Positions 53,614 through 62,800 of a stretch of DNA of 64,000 nt are shown piece after piece. Within the stretch, counting starts at the first letter, position 1, and each line of letters opens with the position of its first letter. A model generated the notes under the pieces. The model saw only the letters and a program-made list of their open reading frames with translations. It was not told where the DNA came from and did no database searches. Both the position numbers and the translations under genes were made by a program. Source of the stretch: Alphaproteobacteria bacterium (GTDB taxonomy: Bacteria > Pseudomonadota > Alphaproteobacteria > UBA8366 > Aestuariispiraceae); NCBI GenBank assembly GCA_006844765.1, contig SPJV01000214.1, positions 1 to 64,000 of the forward strand, given 5' to 3'.

Positions 53614-54216
53614 CTACTCCAGACCTTCCCAACCGGGGGGCGGTTCCGGATCATCCGTGACCGGTTCCATAATCGGGCGTTCCAGCGGCTGACGGCCAGC
53701 CTTGATGGCCTTTGCGATTTCAATGGAAAGCTCTGCCTGTCCACACAGGCCGAGTTCAACCGGGGAGCGCGGGCGAAGATTGGCGGAGTTCCAATGAGAC
53801 CGCTCCCGAATCGCTTTGATCGTCGGTTTGGTCGTCCCAATAAGCCGACCAATCTGTGCGTCATTAAGCTCCGGGTGGTGCTTTGCGAGCCAGGCGATGC
53901 CATCCGGCTTATCCGCACGTTTCGAGACCGGCGTGTATCGCGGGCCCTTGTGCCGAACGACCGGCTGCGGCAGATCACTTTCCGCAAGAGTCAGAAATTT
54001 ATCAGGGTCGCCTTCACAGGCATCAATGTCTTCTTGTGAAAGCTGGCCACCTTGGACCGGGTCCAAGCCCTGCATACCGATTGCCACATCGCCATCGGCA
54101 ATCGCCTGCACCTCAAGCTCATGCAGCTCCGTGAAGTCAGCGATCTGTTCGAAGCTCAGCGTCGTATTGTCAATCAGCCATACGGCGGTCGCCTTCGGCA
54201 TCAGCAATCTGGGCAT
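53614..54216 (-). CDS. trcR: DUF1013/TrcR transcription factor
   Basis: 200 residues. Opening LLMPKATAVWLIDNTTLSFE and the central GIAWLAKHHPELNDAQIGRL with IGTTKPTIKAIRERSHWN identify DUF1013. In Caulobacter the DUF1013 protein TrcR travels with RNA polymerase and affects cell-cycle genes. The first half is a helix-turn-helix-like segment (LSFEQIADFTELHELEVQAI), the second a second HTH. GAAGGA lies upstream of the ATG. Monocistronic by spacing. Confidence 0.9.
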   Translation of the reverse strand: MPRLLMPKATAVWLIDNTTLSFEQIADFTELHELEVQAIADGDVAIGMQGLDPVQGGQLSQEDIDACEGDPDKFLTLAESDLPQPVVRHKGPRYTPVSKRADKPDGIAWLAKHHPELNDAQIGRLIGTTKPTIKAIRERSHWNSANLRPRSPVELGLCGQAELSIEIAKAIKAGRQPLERPIMEPVTDDPEPPPGWEGLE

Positions 54217-54370
54217 GGGGGCGGTTCCTTCGCTCTCTCATAGTCATAAGACCCCTGGGCGGCACACGCTCTGTTCCATAGGTGAACACCGCGCCGTCCG
54301 CGGCACGGTAAACCCTCAGGATTCAGGGGAAGTTGCGGCGCTTATACCAATGCATTGCCCGCGCCGCAAA

Positions 54371-54403
54371 GAAAAACGGCCCCGCCTTTCGGCAGGACCG
54401 TTT
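54371..54403 (-). terminator. Terminator of the phasin gene
   Basis: On the minus strand AAACGGTCCTGCC-GAAA-GGCGGGGCCGTTT forms a long stem with a GAAA loop and is followed by TTCTTT. It is about 40 bp after the phasin stop codon. Confidence 0.88.
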
Positions 54404-54442
54404 CGAACTCAAGTCATCCGGCCCGAAGACCGGAGAAAAGAC

Positions 54443-54967
54443 TTAGGCCGCGACCGGCTTCATCATCTTTTCGACAACAACATTGGCATGCGCTTGCAGC
54501 GGCTCAATGGCATCGTTAGTGACTTTAACAGACATTTCGGAAAGCTTGGTGCCTTCGGCGACCAGCTTGTCGAAGCTCGTACGGGCGAGTTCCGTTTGGA
54601 TTTCAACAACATCGCTGAGGGTCTTGGCGGTCATCAGAGTCTTCGTCGCTTCAACGCTCTGCTCAGCAGCAGCTTGAGCGTAAGCGAAGTAGGTTTTGCC
54701 GAACTCTTCTGCGCCTTTAGCGAAGATGTTGCCGGACTTAACGAAAGCATCGATGCCTTCTTTGTTCATAACGGCCAGTTCGTCATAACCCTTCAGTGCC
54801 GCAGCGGAGGCCTTTTCGACCTGTTCCTTCGTGGCAACAACGGCATTTTCGACTTGTTCTTTGGTTGCGGCAACAGCCTGTTCAACAGTCTGCTTGCCAA
54901 CAGCAACAGCGTCTTCGATCTGTTTGGTATCGATCTTCGGAGCAGCGGTTTTCGCTTTGGTGGTCAT
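54443..54967 (-). CDS. phaP: Phasin family protein
   Basis: 174 residues, low in aromatic residues, with Ala/Val/Glu/Lys heptads (EQAVAATKEQVENAVVATKE) and the Phasin_2 core GYDELAVMNKEGIDAFVKSG with FAKGAEEFGKTYFAYAQAAA after it. Phasins coat polyhydroxybutyrate granules. AGAAGGA precedes the ATG. Two palindromes upstream (55052-55068, 55116-55132) look like operators for the PHB repressor PhaR. No other PHB gene is near. Confidence 0.92.
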   Translation of the reverse strand: MTTKAKTAAPKIDTKQIEDAVAVGKQTVEQAVAATKEQVENAVVATKEQVEKASAAALKGYDELAVMNKEGIDAFVKSGNIFAKGAEEFGKTYFAYAQAAAEQSVEATKTLMTAKTLSDVVEIQTELARTSFDKLVAEGTKLSEMSVKVTNDAIEPLQAHANVVVEKMMKPVAA

Positions 54968-55051
54968 GGTACAAATCCTTCTGTTTGTTGGGCGGCGCCA
55001 GCTTCCAACAAGCGAGGACCGTCCGGAGCTTCAGTGACACAAACACCGATA

Positions 55052-55068
55052 TTTGTGCACTGCACAAA
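55052..55068. promoter_or_regulatory. Palindromic operator 1, probable PhaR site
   Basis: TTTGTGCA-C-TGCACAAA is a perfect 8+8 palindrome, 85 bp before the phasin start. The TGC/GCA core resembles sites of PhaR-type repressors that sense PHB; the regulator gene itself is outside the window. Confidence 0.65.
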
Positions 55069-55115
55069 ACTACAGAACCTATATGAGGGCTGGGTGTCAC
55101 GGCGTCAAGTGAATT

Positions 55116-55132
55116 TTTGTGCACTGCACAAA
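55116..55132. promoter_or_regulatory. Palindromic operator 2, identical to operator 1
   Basis: Same 17 bases TTTGTGCACTGCACAAA, centre 64 bp from the first site, about six helical turns, so two dimers could sit on the same DNA face. Confidence 0.65.
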
Positions 55133-55305
55133 TTAAAATGTGGCGATGCACCAATCACTCTCTACGCCCGATCTTGCACCGTTAAAAACGGCGGTTAGCG
55201 CATCGCTGCACTATGGACGGAAGGCCATCTTTCATATAACCGAAGTTAGCGACAGTTTTAAGACGACACCGTCAATTTGACGGTCTCACGTTTACAGGGG
55301 GATAC

Positions 55306-56067
55306 ATGACCTATTGCCTCGCTTTGAAGGTTCGCGACGGCTTGGTTTGCCTCGCGGATGGGCGGATCACCGCCGGGACCCAGGTCTCTATGGCGCGAAA
55401 GGTCGATCTAATCGGTCCCGCAGGCAATCAGACCCTGGTCATGACATCCGGCTTGCGTTCAATGCGCGACAAGACTTTTGCATATTACAAACGGGAAATC
55501 GCGAAATCCGGCGGCGGTGGTTACGATACCATGTTGGACGCGGTCTCCGCCTATTGCGCTTGCTTGCGCCAGGTCCGCGATGAGGACCAGGAGGATTTGG
55601 AAGCATCAGAGCTAAAGGTCAATCTACATACGATCCTGGCCGGACAGCTTCGCAATGACCTGGAACCGGAGATCTTCCTTGTCTATCCGGAAGGCAATTG
55701 GATCGCTATCGACAAACGCACCCCGTTCCTGTCGATCGGCGAGACGAGCTATGGCAAGCCGATCCTCGACAGGGCGCTGACCCACGAAACCGACTTGGCG
55801 ACCGCGATGAAACTTGCCTATCTGAGCTTTGATTCGACTCGCTTCAGCGCCGCCGATGTTGGCTATCCCATCGATTTGATTGTCCAACGGACGAACAGTC
55901 GGGATTGGCAGGAAGCGCAGTATGACTATGACGACCTGACCAAACAGCGCCAGTGGTGGAATCGAGAGCTCACCAAACTGGCGGAGGAAATGCCCGCCGG
56001 TCCGTGGACCGAATCACTGCTGGGCGGCGTGCATGCAGGTGGCCTTGTCGCAGTAAAGCGCGACTAA
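55306..56067 (+). CDS. Anbu-like proteasome-type protease
   Basis: 253 residues. Begins M-T-Y-C, leaving Thr2 as the N-terminal nucleophile after removal of Met, followed by LALKVRDGLVCLADGRITAG, close to the Anbu/COG3484 pattern, and later LSIGETSYGKPILDRAL. Anbu is a proteasome/HslV relative, usually beside a transglutaminase, an alpha-E protein and an ATP-grasp gene; none is adjacent here. AGGGGGAT precedes the start. Substrates unknown. Confidence 0.85.
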   Translation: MTYCLALKVRDGLVCLADGRITAGTQVSMARKVDLIGPAGNQTLVMTSGLRSMRDKTFAYYKREIAKSGGGGYDTMLDAVSAYCACLRQVRDEDQEDLEASELKVNLHTILAGQLRNDLEPEIFLVYPEGNWIAIDKRTPFLSIGETSYGKPILDRALTHETDLATAMKLAYLSFDSTRFSAADVGYPIDLIVQRTNSRDWQEAQYDYDDLTKQRQWWNRELTKLAEEMPAGPWTESLLGGVHAGGLVAVKRD

Positions 56068-56087
56068 CCCTTCCCCACCCCCCATCT

Positions 56088-56891
56088 TTACCGTCGGGGA
56101 TAGGTGTTCCCTGTCGCTACCCCCTGGGCTTCCACGATCAAGTCATAGTGATTGTAGATATCGCGATGGACGAGTTCCTGTCGACGCGGGTCTGTATAAT
56201 TCACAATCCTCTCCTCCCCCGCCGGCGCGATCAGCGGCGGAACCGAAGATCCATCGCGTCCAAACAGGATTGCCGGGAAGGCCAACGCCCTAAAGTCGGG
56301 ATCCGGATGCTCCCAGACCTGGAAGTAAAACGCACCATCAATGCACGCTGCGGCCAGCCAGAAGAAGGATGGTGAGGCCAGAACCCGCCCCACCGGCGCG
56401 CCCTTCGTCACCCCGCTCTCGATCATGTCGAAACGAATTTCCTGCATCACATCCGGCGTGATCGTAAACTCACGGCGCTTTGGCTTCCAGGGACGCAGGA
56501 TATCATCAATGATCGGCACCCTGGTAAAATCAACCGGGCCGTCCAGGACATCGACAGCCACCGCCACCAGTCCATCCGGGATGCCTGCCCCAGTTGACGG
56601 TGGCACCAAGTCGCCGTCCGAATTTTCAGGCGGCAGATTAACTTCATAAACCCGCACCTGACGGGCGCGGTTGGCGTAATAGGTCAATCTGTAGCGATCA
56701 GGTGTCGCATCGGTGCAGCCGGTGCGCACATCCTCCCCACTGATATGAGAGAACCAAACCAATCGCCGTTCAAAAGGATTAACGATCTTACCCTGGGACG
56801 AGCAGCCTTGTAGCAGCACACTCGCCAACAACACGCCACCCAAGATCCTGGAAGCGCTCATCAAAACGCGGGAGGTCGATAATTCTTTCAT
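56088..56891 (-). CDS. Hypothetical lipoprotein
   Basis: About 267 residues; ATG at 56891 with GAGGG eight bases ahead. Lipobox VLLQGCSSQG near residue 30. The mature part has DRYRLTYYANRARQVRVYEV and DGAFYFQVWEHPDPDFRALA, a beta-rich look, but I recognise no domain. Envelope location is likely. Convergent with the protease gene (20 bp), divergent from dacA. Confidence 0.7.
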   Translation of the reverse strand: MKELSTSRVLMSASRILGGVLLASVLLQGCSSQGKIVNPFERRLVWFSHISGEDVRTGCTDATPDRYRLTYYANRARQVRVYEVNLPPENSDGDLVPPSTGAGIPDGLVAVAVDVLDGPVDFTRVPIIDDILRPWKPKRREFTITPDVMQEIRFDMIESGVTKGAPVGRVLASPSFFWLAAACIDGAFYFQVWEHPDPDFRALAFPAILFGRDGSSVPPLIAPAGEERIVNYTDPRRQELVHRDIYNHYDLIVEAQGVATGNTYPRR

Positions 56892-57155
56892 TGCAAGCAC
56901 CCTCTACTGCAACAGCATTCCCGATCCGTTTGCCTTGCGAAACGCCGGATATTCCGGGATATTGTCTGACAGGATGCTGAAAGGCTACCCGGAAAGACAA
57001 GACGCGGCGATTCTGTAAGGTTTTTATTTCGCCGCGCAAATAAAAATAGGTAAAAGCCACACAACCTGAAGAATAGGCACAGAGTTTGCATGGAATTTTC
57101 TCACGCGACATTCGCAACCGGCGGCCTGTCCCGCCATTATGACCGTGAGGGGGAT

Positions 57156-58388
57156 ATGCGGAAATCCAACCTTGTGAGCCCGTTCTCGATTAACATCATC
57201 GGCGCTCTGGCCCTCCTGGCCACAATTCTGACCACAATTATGGCCGGGGTTAGCCCGGCTTCGGCACAGCACTATGCCTCTATCGTTGTGGATGCGGATA
57301 CGGGCCGGGTGCTACATGAAAAAAATGCCGACAAGCGCTATCACCCGGCGTCACTCACGAAGATGATGACGCTCTATATGGTGTTTGATGCGCTGGAAGA
57401 AGGCCGCATCGATCTCGACACCAAGATTCAATTCTCCCGAAAGGCGGCTCGCTCGGAATGTGTGTGCCTGCATGTCGGTCGCGGCAAGTCGATCCCCCTC
57501 GAAACAGCGATCCTGGCGCTCGCGGTCAAGTCGGCGAATGATGTGGCGGTTGCCGTCGCGGAACATATGGGCGGCTCGGTCAAAGGCTTTGCCAAGCAGA
57601 TGACAGCGCGGGCCCGGGCAATCGGAATGTCCAAGACCACCTTCCGGAATGCCAGTGGGTTGGAACATTGGCGCCAACTTTCCACCGCGCGGGATATGGC
57701 GACTTTGGGTATCCGTCTGCAGACGGACTTCCCACAGTATTACGACTATTTCAGCCGGACCCATTTCATGTTCCGCGGTAAACGGCACAAGACCCACAAC
57801 AATCTTTTAAGCCAGTTTGAAGGAACGGATGGAATCAAAACCGGTTATATCCGCCGTGCCCGCTTCAATCTGGTCTCTTCCGTCACCCGCCCGGAAGGAC
57901 GGCTTGTCGGTGTTGTTTTGGGCGGCGCGAAAGCCCGTATCCGTGACCGCATTATGAAACGCCTGCTGACCGAAGGTTATGAAAAGCTGGAAGCCATCAA
58001 TGCACGCCGCCACCTGGTCGCCGAAGGACCGGGCCGGGCCATGGGTGCCCGACTTGAAGCGGCGCTTGCAAAGAATCCCTTCGTCAATGAGATCCCGCAA
58101 GGCGATGCGGATGGTGCCATGGCCGGCATCGAGCCAAAAGGAAATTGGATCATCCAGGTCGGGGCATTCGGGTCTCGGGAACGAGCCCGCAAGGCAGCCC
58201 AGATCGCCGTCTCCAAACTGGGCGGGCTCTCTGACGGGACCGGTATCCTTGTCGTGCCGAGCAAGAGCAAGAAACTCTACCGCGCCCGTCTGGACGGACT
58301 GGACAAGAAAGGCGCCTACAAGGCCTGCAAAGTTCTCAAGAAGGCCCGAATTGATTGCCTGGAGATCCAACCACGCCGGGCCGGTTAA
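57156..58388 (+). CDS. dacA: D-alanyl-D-alanine carboxypeptidase with SPOR domain
   Basis: About 410 residues; ATG at 57156 chosen for the GAGGGGG ahead. Signal peptide (ALLATILTTIMAGVSPASA). Penicillin-binding motifs are S66-LTK, S126-AN and K228-TG in GIKTGY. After the carboxypeptidase domain a linker leads to a C-terminal SPOR domain (GNWIIQVGAFGSRERARKAA), which binds denuded septal glycan. Trims pentapeptides, probably at division sites. DacA enzymes commonly lack SPOR, but the fusion is known in alphaproteobacteria. Confidence 0.92.
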   Translation: MRKSNLVSPFSINIIGALALLATILTTIMAGVSPASAQHYASIVVDADTGRVLHEKNADKRYHPASLTKMMTLYMVFDALEEGRIDLDTKIQFSRKAARSECVCLHVGRGKSIPLETAILALAVKSANDVAVAVAEHMGGSVKGFAKQMTARARAIGMSKTTFRNASGLEHWRQLSTARDMATLGIRLQTDFPQYYDYFSRTHFMFRGKRHKTHNNLLSQFEGTDGIKTGYIRRARFNLVSSVTRPEGRLVGVVLGGAKARIRDRIMKRLLTEGYEKLEAINARRHLVAEGPGRAMGARLEAALAKNPFVNEIPQGDADGAMAGIEPKGNWIIQVGAFGSRERARKAAQIAVSKLGGLSDGTGILVVPSKSKKLYRARLDGLDKKGAYKACKVLKKARIDCLEIQPRRAG

Positions 58389-58397
58389 CGGGATCGC

Positions 58398-58420
58398 TTG
58401 GCAGGACTGTATCCTGCCAA
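58398..58420 (+). terminator. Hairpin after dacA, probable terminator
   Basis: TTGGCAGGA-CTGTA-TCCTGCCAA is a perfect 9-bp stem, 10 bp after the stop codon. The T-rich run (ATTGTTTT) is displaced by about ten bases, so termination may be partial. Confidence 0.6.
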
Positions 58421-58566
58421 TCAGATCATTGTTTTACGCCTCATAGTGTTGAATACACCACACAATGATATCGCATGGGGTTTCCGCTCACGCGCTTCCC
58501 AGACTAGTATCCGCGCGAAGCTGACGACGGGATTCAGCATTTCTCTAACATAGGAGTACGCGCGCG

Positions 58567-58776
58567 ATGGCCATTGCAATAGACAAGTTTAAAGCGACCT
58601 GGGATTTCCGCGGACATCGCGGGTTGGTGCAGGTCAAAGGCTCTGATGGCGAACCTCAATCCTTCCGCGTTAACGACCCGAATGAATTCAGCGCGGCCGT
58701 TGATCTGTTGCGCGGCGGCTCGCAAGCTTTTGTCGATGGTCAGAAGATCTTTATCGGCGACACGGATTTCGAATAA
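58567..58776 (+). CDS. Small conserved-looking hypothetical protein
   Basis: 69 residues, acidic and beta-rich: WDFRGHRGLVQVKGSDG and VDLLRGGSQAFVDGQKIFIG. TAGGAGTA lies upstream of the ATG. No signal or membrane segment; no domain recognised. Ribosome site and codon use support a real gene. Confidence 0.7.
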   Translation: MAIAIDKFKATWDFRGHRGLVQVKGSDGEPQSFRVNDPNEFSAAVDLLRGGSQAFVDGQKIFIGDTDFE

Positions 58777-59101
58777 CGCACCCTGACCACCTTCGCGGAC
58801 CGGTCCCGTCCTTTGGGGGCTTGGCAAGCCCGCATCGAAACGACATCCTGGTGTTTGGTCACGCATTTTGGCTTTCCAAACACGCGGTGACTGTTTTTGG
58901 TCCCGGGGGGAATTCTCGGCAGAATCTGAAACCAAGGCCAAAGCCGTTCAGATATTCGAGGACGACACCGAGGTCATGGAAAAGGCCGGTCGCCCCTATC
59001 GTTACGGCTGATCGTTGTTTGCGTGAAATTGAAACCGGCATGAGGTGACCCTTGCGCCGGTTTTCTCTTCAAAATCCGTCCCATGCTTCGAGGCATCTGG
59101 T
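58777..59101. other. Intergenic region with an orphan coding-like stretch
   Basis: 325 bp between the small gene and the SDR gene. It contains a short palindrome (GGGCTTGGCAAGCCC at about 58817-58831) that may end the upstream gene, and a plus-strand frame (58910-59011) that reads like the C-terminus of a protein but has no start in frame. Nothing else recognised. Confidence 0.55.
58910..59011 (+). pseudogene. Possible frameshifted small gene remnant
   Basis: The frame reads EFSAESETKAKAVQIFEDD then TEVMEKAGRPYRYG and a stop, with acidic protein-like content and GC-rich third positions. Upstream in this frame there is no ATG or GTG. A neighbouring frame just before it (FGHAFWLSKHAVTVFGPGG) joins it across a run of six G at 58905-58910, suggesting a one-base frameshift, natural or from sequencing. 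Confidence 0.4.
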
Positions 59102-59854
59102 ATGATTAGATATGACTTCACAGGCCGCGTTGCCGTGGTAACAGGGGCCGGGGGCGGCATGGGCTTGGAGATCGCCACGCTGATCCTGGAAGCTGGTGGC
59201 CGTGTCGTGATGATCGACCTGAAGCCGGAACCCGCTGACCTGCCCGGTGATCCCGACCAAAGGCTCTATGCCCAGGGCGACCTGACAGACGCCGCCTTTG
59301 TCACAGAGACGATCAATCATGCAGCAGAGCGTTTTGGGCGGATCGATTACCTGGCCAATGTCGCGGGCGTGATCTTGTTCGGTAAGGATGTCTCCCTGCT
59401 CGATATAGACCTGGATGTCTGGGACCGGGTTTTTGATATCACCTTGAAGTCGATGGTCCACACCGCACGGGCGGCGGTTCCGCATATGAAGGCAGCCGGC
59501 GGTGGCGCGATGGTTCATTTTTCCACCGTCCAATGCCTGCGCGGCGACCCTGCACCGCAGGATGCCTATTCGACATCAAAGGCGGGCGTAGGGGCTCTAT
59601 CCCGATCCTTGGCCATGCAGCTCGCCACCGATGGAATTCGTTCCAACACGATTTATCCTGGTCCATCGCAAACCCCGATGCAGGATCGCTGGGACAGTGC
59701 CGACAAAGTCGATGCGGTCGCCGATGTCATCCCGCTAGGTCGGGTCGGAACAGCAAAAGACATGGCAAATGCGGCCTTGTTCCTGCTGTCCGACAATGCC
59801 GGCTATATCACCGGCATTGATCTTGTCGTCGATGGCGGGTTGCTGCTCCGATAA
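59102..59854 (+). CDS. SDR family oxidoreductase
   Basis: 250 residues; ATG at 59102 with GAGG upstream. Classical fold: VTGAGGGMGLEIATL cofactor loop, NVAGVILFG, catalytic Ser in VHFSTVQC and Y-STS-K. Asp in VVMIDLKPE at the end of beta-2 suggests NAD(H). PGPSQTPMQDRW sits where the substrate loop would be. Substrate unknown. It converges on the RND permease with only 3 bp between. Confidence 0.88.
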   Translation: MIRYDFTGRVAVVTGAGGGMGLEIATLILEAGGRVVMIDLKPEPADLPGDPDQRLYAQGDLTDAAFVTETINHAAERFGRIDYLANVAGVILFGKDVSLLDIDLDVWDRVFDITLKSMVHTARAAVPHMKAAGGGAMVHFSTVQCLRGDPAPQDAYSTSKAGVGALSRSLAMQLATDGIRSNTIYPGPSQTPMQDRWDSADKVDAVADVIPLGRVGTAKDMANAALFLLSDNAGYITGIDLVVDGGLLLR

Positions 59855-59857
59855 TAC

Positions 59858-62800
59858 CTATTCCGCCGGCGCCGGTTCCGGCGTAGCCCCCCCATCATCA
59901 TCCGATTTCGGTTGGTTCTTCTTCGCCAGCGCTTCCGCCTTCTTGTCGCGGCGGCGTTGCGCAAAACCCGCCATATTGGCCCGCAGCATCAAGGCGCTGG
60001 GCGTGACGAGCAGGGTCAACAAAGTCGCGAAGGCCAAGCCAAAGACGATCGCCGTCGACAGTTGAACCCACCATTGCGTTGAGGGCGCACCGGTCGATAC
60101 CTCCCGGGTGATAAAGTCGATATTGATCTGTAGAACCATCGGCAACAGCCCAAGAATCGTCGTCACTGTCGTCAACATGACTGGCCGCAAGCGCTGTGCA
60201 CCGGTTCGAAGAATGGCAGACCGCGCGTCCTTGGATATCTTCACCAGCCGATCAAAGGTATCGATCAGCACGATGTTGTTGTTCACCACGATGCCGGCGA
60301 GTGCGATGACACCAATACCGCTCATCACAATGCCGAAGGGTTGCCCGATGGCCAATAGACCCAGCAAGACGCCCACCGTCGACATCACTACCGCGAACAG
60401 GATCAGGAAGGCAGAATAAAAACTGTTGAACTGGGTCACCAGAATGATCGCCATCAAGAAAAGGGCCACCGCAAATGCCTTCATCAGGAAGGCCTGGGCG
60501 GCCTGCTGCTCTTCATCCTCGCCCTTGAAAACAACCTCAACGCCATGCGGCAGTTCAGCCGTCTCCAACCATGCCTTGATCTCGCGCACCTTGTCGTCAG
60601 GCAGGACACCTTCTGCGACATCAGCCTTAATGAACATGATGCGGCGGGTATCGACGCGGCGCAGCATTCCGGTGCGCTGTTCCGCCGTCCGTTCGACGAA
60701 GTTTCCGACCGGGATCGGCCCCATTGGGGTGTTCACACGAATATTGTCCAGCTGATCGAGGGTGCGATACTGCTCAGGGAAGCGGGCAAGAATATCCACC
60801 TCATCATCCGAGTCATCCGGGCGATAGTCCGAGACCTTCAATCCCTTCGTCACAAGCTGCACAAAGGACCCGAGAATAGAGACATTCGCTTCGAATTTCG
60901 CAGCCTGAACCCGATCAATGGAAAGCTTCCATTCGATGCCCGGCACCGGGCTCGAATCTTCGATATCGACAAGGCCGGAGACAGTTCCCAGTTTTTGGCG
61001 AACAATTTCGACCGCTCCATCCAGCAGAGCCGGGTTGCGCGAAGCCAGTTGGATATGCACGGCCTTTCCGACCGGCGGTCCGGCTTCCGGTTCCCGAACT
61101 TCAATCCACAACCCCGCAATATCCGCCGTCCGTTCCCGCAAATCCGCCTTGATCTCAGCCGCTGAACGCCGCGTATCCCAATCGGTGAATTCGATCTGGA
61201 CCTTGCCGATGATATCTTCGGCCTCATCATCCCGCGCTTCAAAGTTCCCGGCGGAGGTATAAACCGTCGCCAATTCACCGCGCTCAGTTTGCAGGGCGAG
61301 AATGCGCTCTTCCACTTCAGCGACCAGGGCGTTCTTCTCCCGAACCGCCAAGTTACCGCGCCCGTGGATATTGACGATGATCTGTTCCGGTTCCACAGAG
61401 GGAAAGAATTCAACGCCTTTGCCATAGGTGCCATAGGCCATGACCGTGCCGATCAATGACGCCAGGGACAATCCGATCACCAGGCTCGGTGCCTTAATGG
61501 CAAAGCTGAGAAAACGCACATAGAGGCCGGTCAGGCCGCCAATCTGCGTCAGATCAATGCCTTTGTCGTCGTCACCGGCATCTTCCGGCTCCGCAGCCAT
61601 GGCTTTTGCGGCCTCTGGATCAGTATCAACTTTCTCCAGCAGCCGACCCGACAAACCGCCCAACCAATAGCCGAGGATGGCACCGCCCAGACCGAAACCG
61701 ATCGCAAGCAGCGGGACCGGAAGACTATAGGTCTCCGCCAGGCCGCTCCCGACACCACCACCGATAACCGCCAAGGCCAGCATCACGATCAAACGAACGA
61801 CCGTGCCCAGATTAGCACCGAGAACCGGAATAAAGATCAAAGCCATCGCCAAGGACGCAGACAGGGTCGCGATCAGCGTGATGGGTAGGAACTTCATGAA
61901 CTCGCCAACAATACCGGGCCAAAACATCAACGGCAGAAAGGCTGCCAGTGTCGTTGCCGTAGATGCCGCAATCGGCCAAGCCATCCGCTTCGCCGCCAGA
62001 CCAAAGGCCTCTTCCTTCGGCACGCCTTCCGCAAGCTTCCGATCCGCATATTCAGTAACGACGATGGCGCCATCAACCAACATGCCGACAGCAAGGATCA
62101 GCGCAAAGAGCACGACGACGTTAACCGTCAGCCCTGCAGTCGCCAGCACCAGGATACCCGCCAGGAATGACCCCGGAATAGCGACACCGACCAACAAACC
62201 GCCGCGCAACCCGAGCGCTGCCACGATAACGACCATCACCAGCAACACTGCAGACAGAACATTGTTCTGCAGATCGGTCAGCATCTGCCGGATATCAGAG
62301 CTTTTATCCTGAGAGAAGGCATAGTCGACGGTCTCAGGCCAATACTGGGATTCCTCGATCACCAAGGCGCGGACCGATTCGATGGTATCGATGATGTTTT
62401 CGCCGGTGCGCTTGGAGATTTCGAGCGCCAGAGCCGGCTTCCCATCGACGCGGGCAAAGGTCGTGACATCCTTGAACGACCGGCGAACTTCCGCGATGTC
62501 CTGCAACCGGACGACGGCATCGCCATCAACAACGACCGGGATATTCAGAATGTCCTGCACATCCTCATAGAGGCCTGGAACTTTGATCGAGAACCTGCCC
62601 GACCCGGTATCCAGAGCCCCCGCAGCGATCAAGACGTTGGAGCCATCAATCCGCTGCAGCAAATCGGCGAGTTCCAGGCCATAGGCCTCCACGCGCATCG
62701 GGTCGATCAGAATATCGACAGCCTCTTCCCTGTCGCCGGAAATATTGGCTTCCAAAACAGTCGGGATCGTTTCGATCCGGTCCCTGAGATCGCGCGCCAG

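Larger units (their letters stand above)
54968..55305. other. Intergenic region between phasin and protease genes
   Basis: 338 bp without a gene. It holds the phasin 5' leader and promoter with two operator-like palindromes, and the divergent promoter of the Anbu-like gene at 55306. No other structure recognised. Confidence 0.7.
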
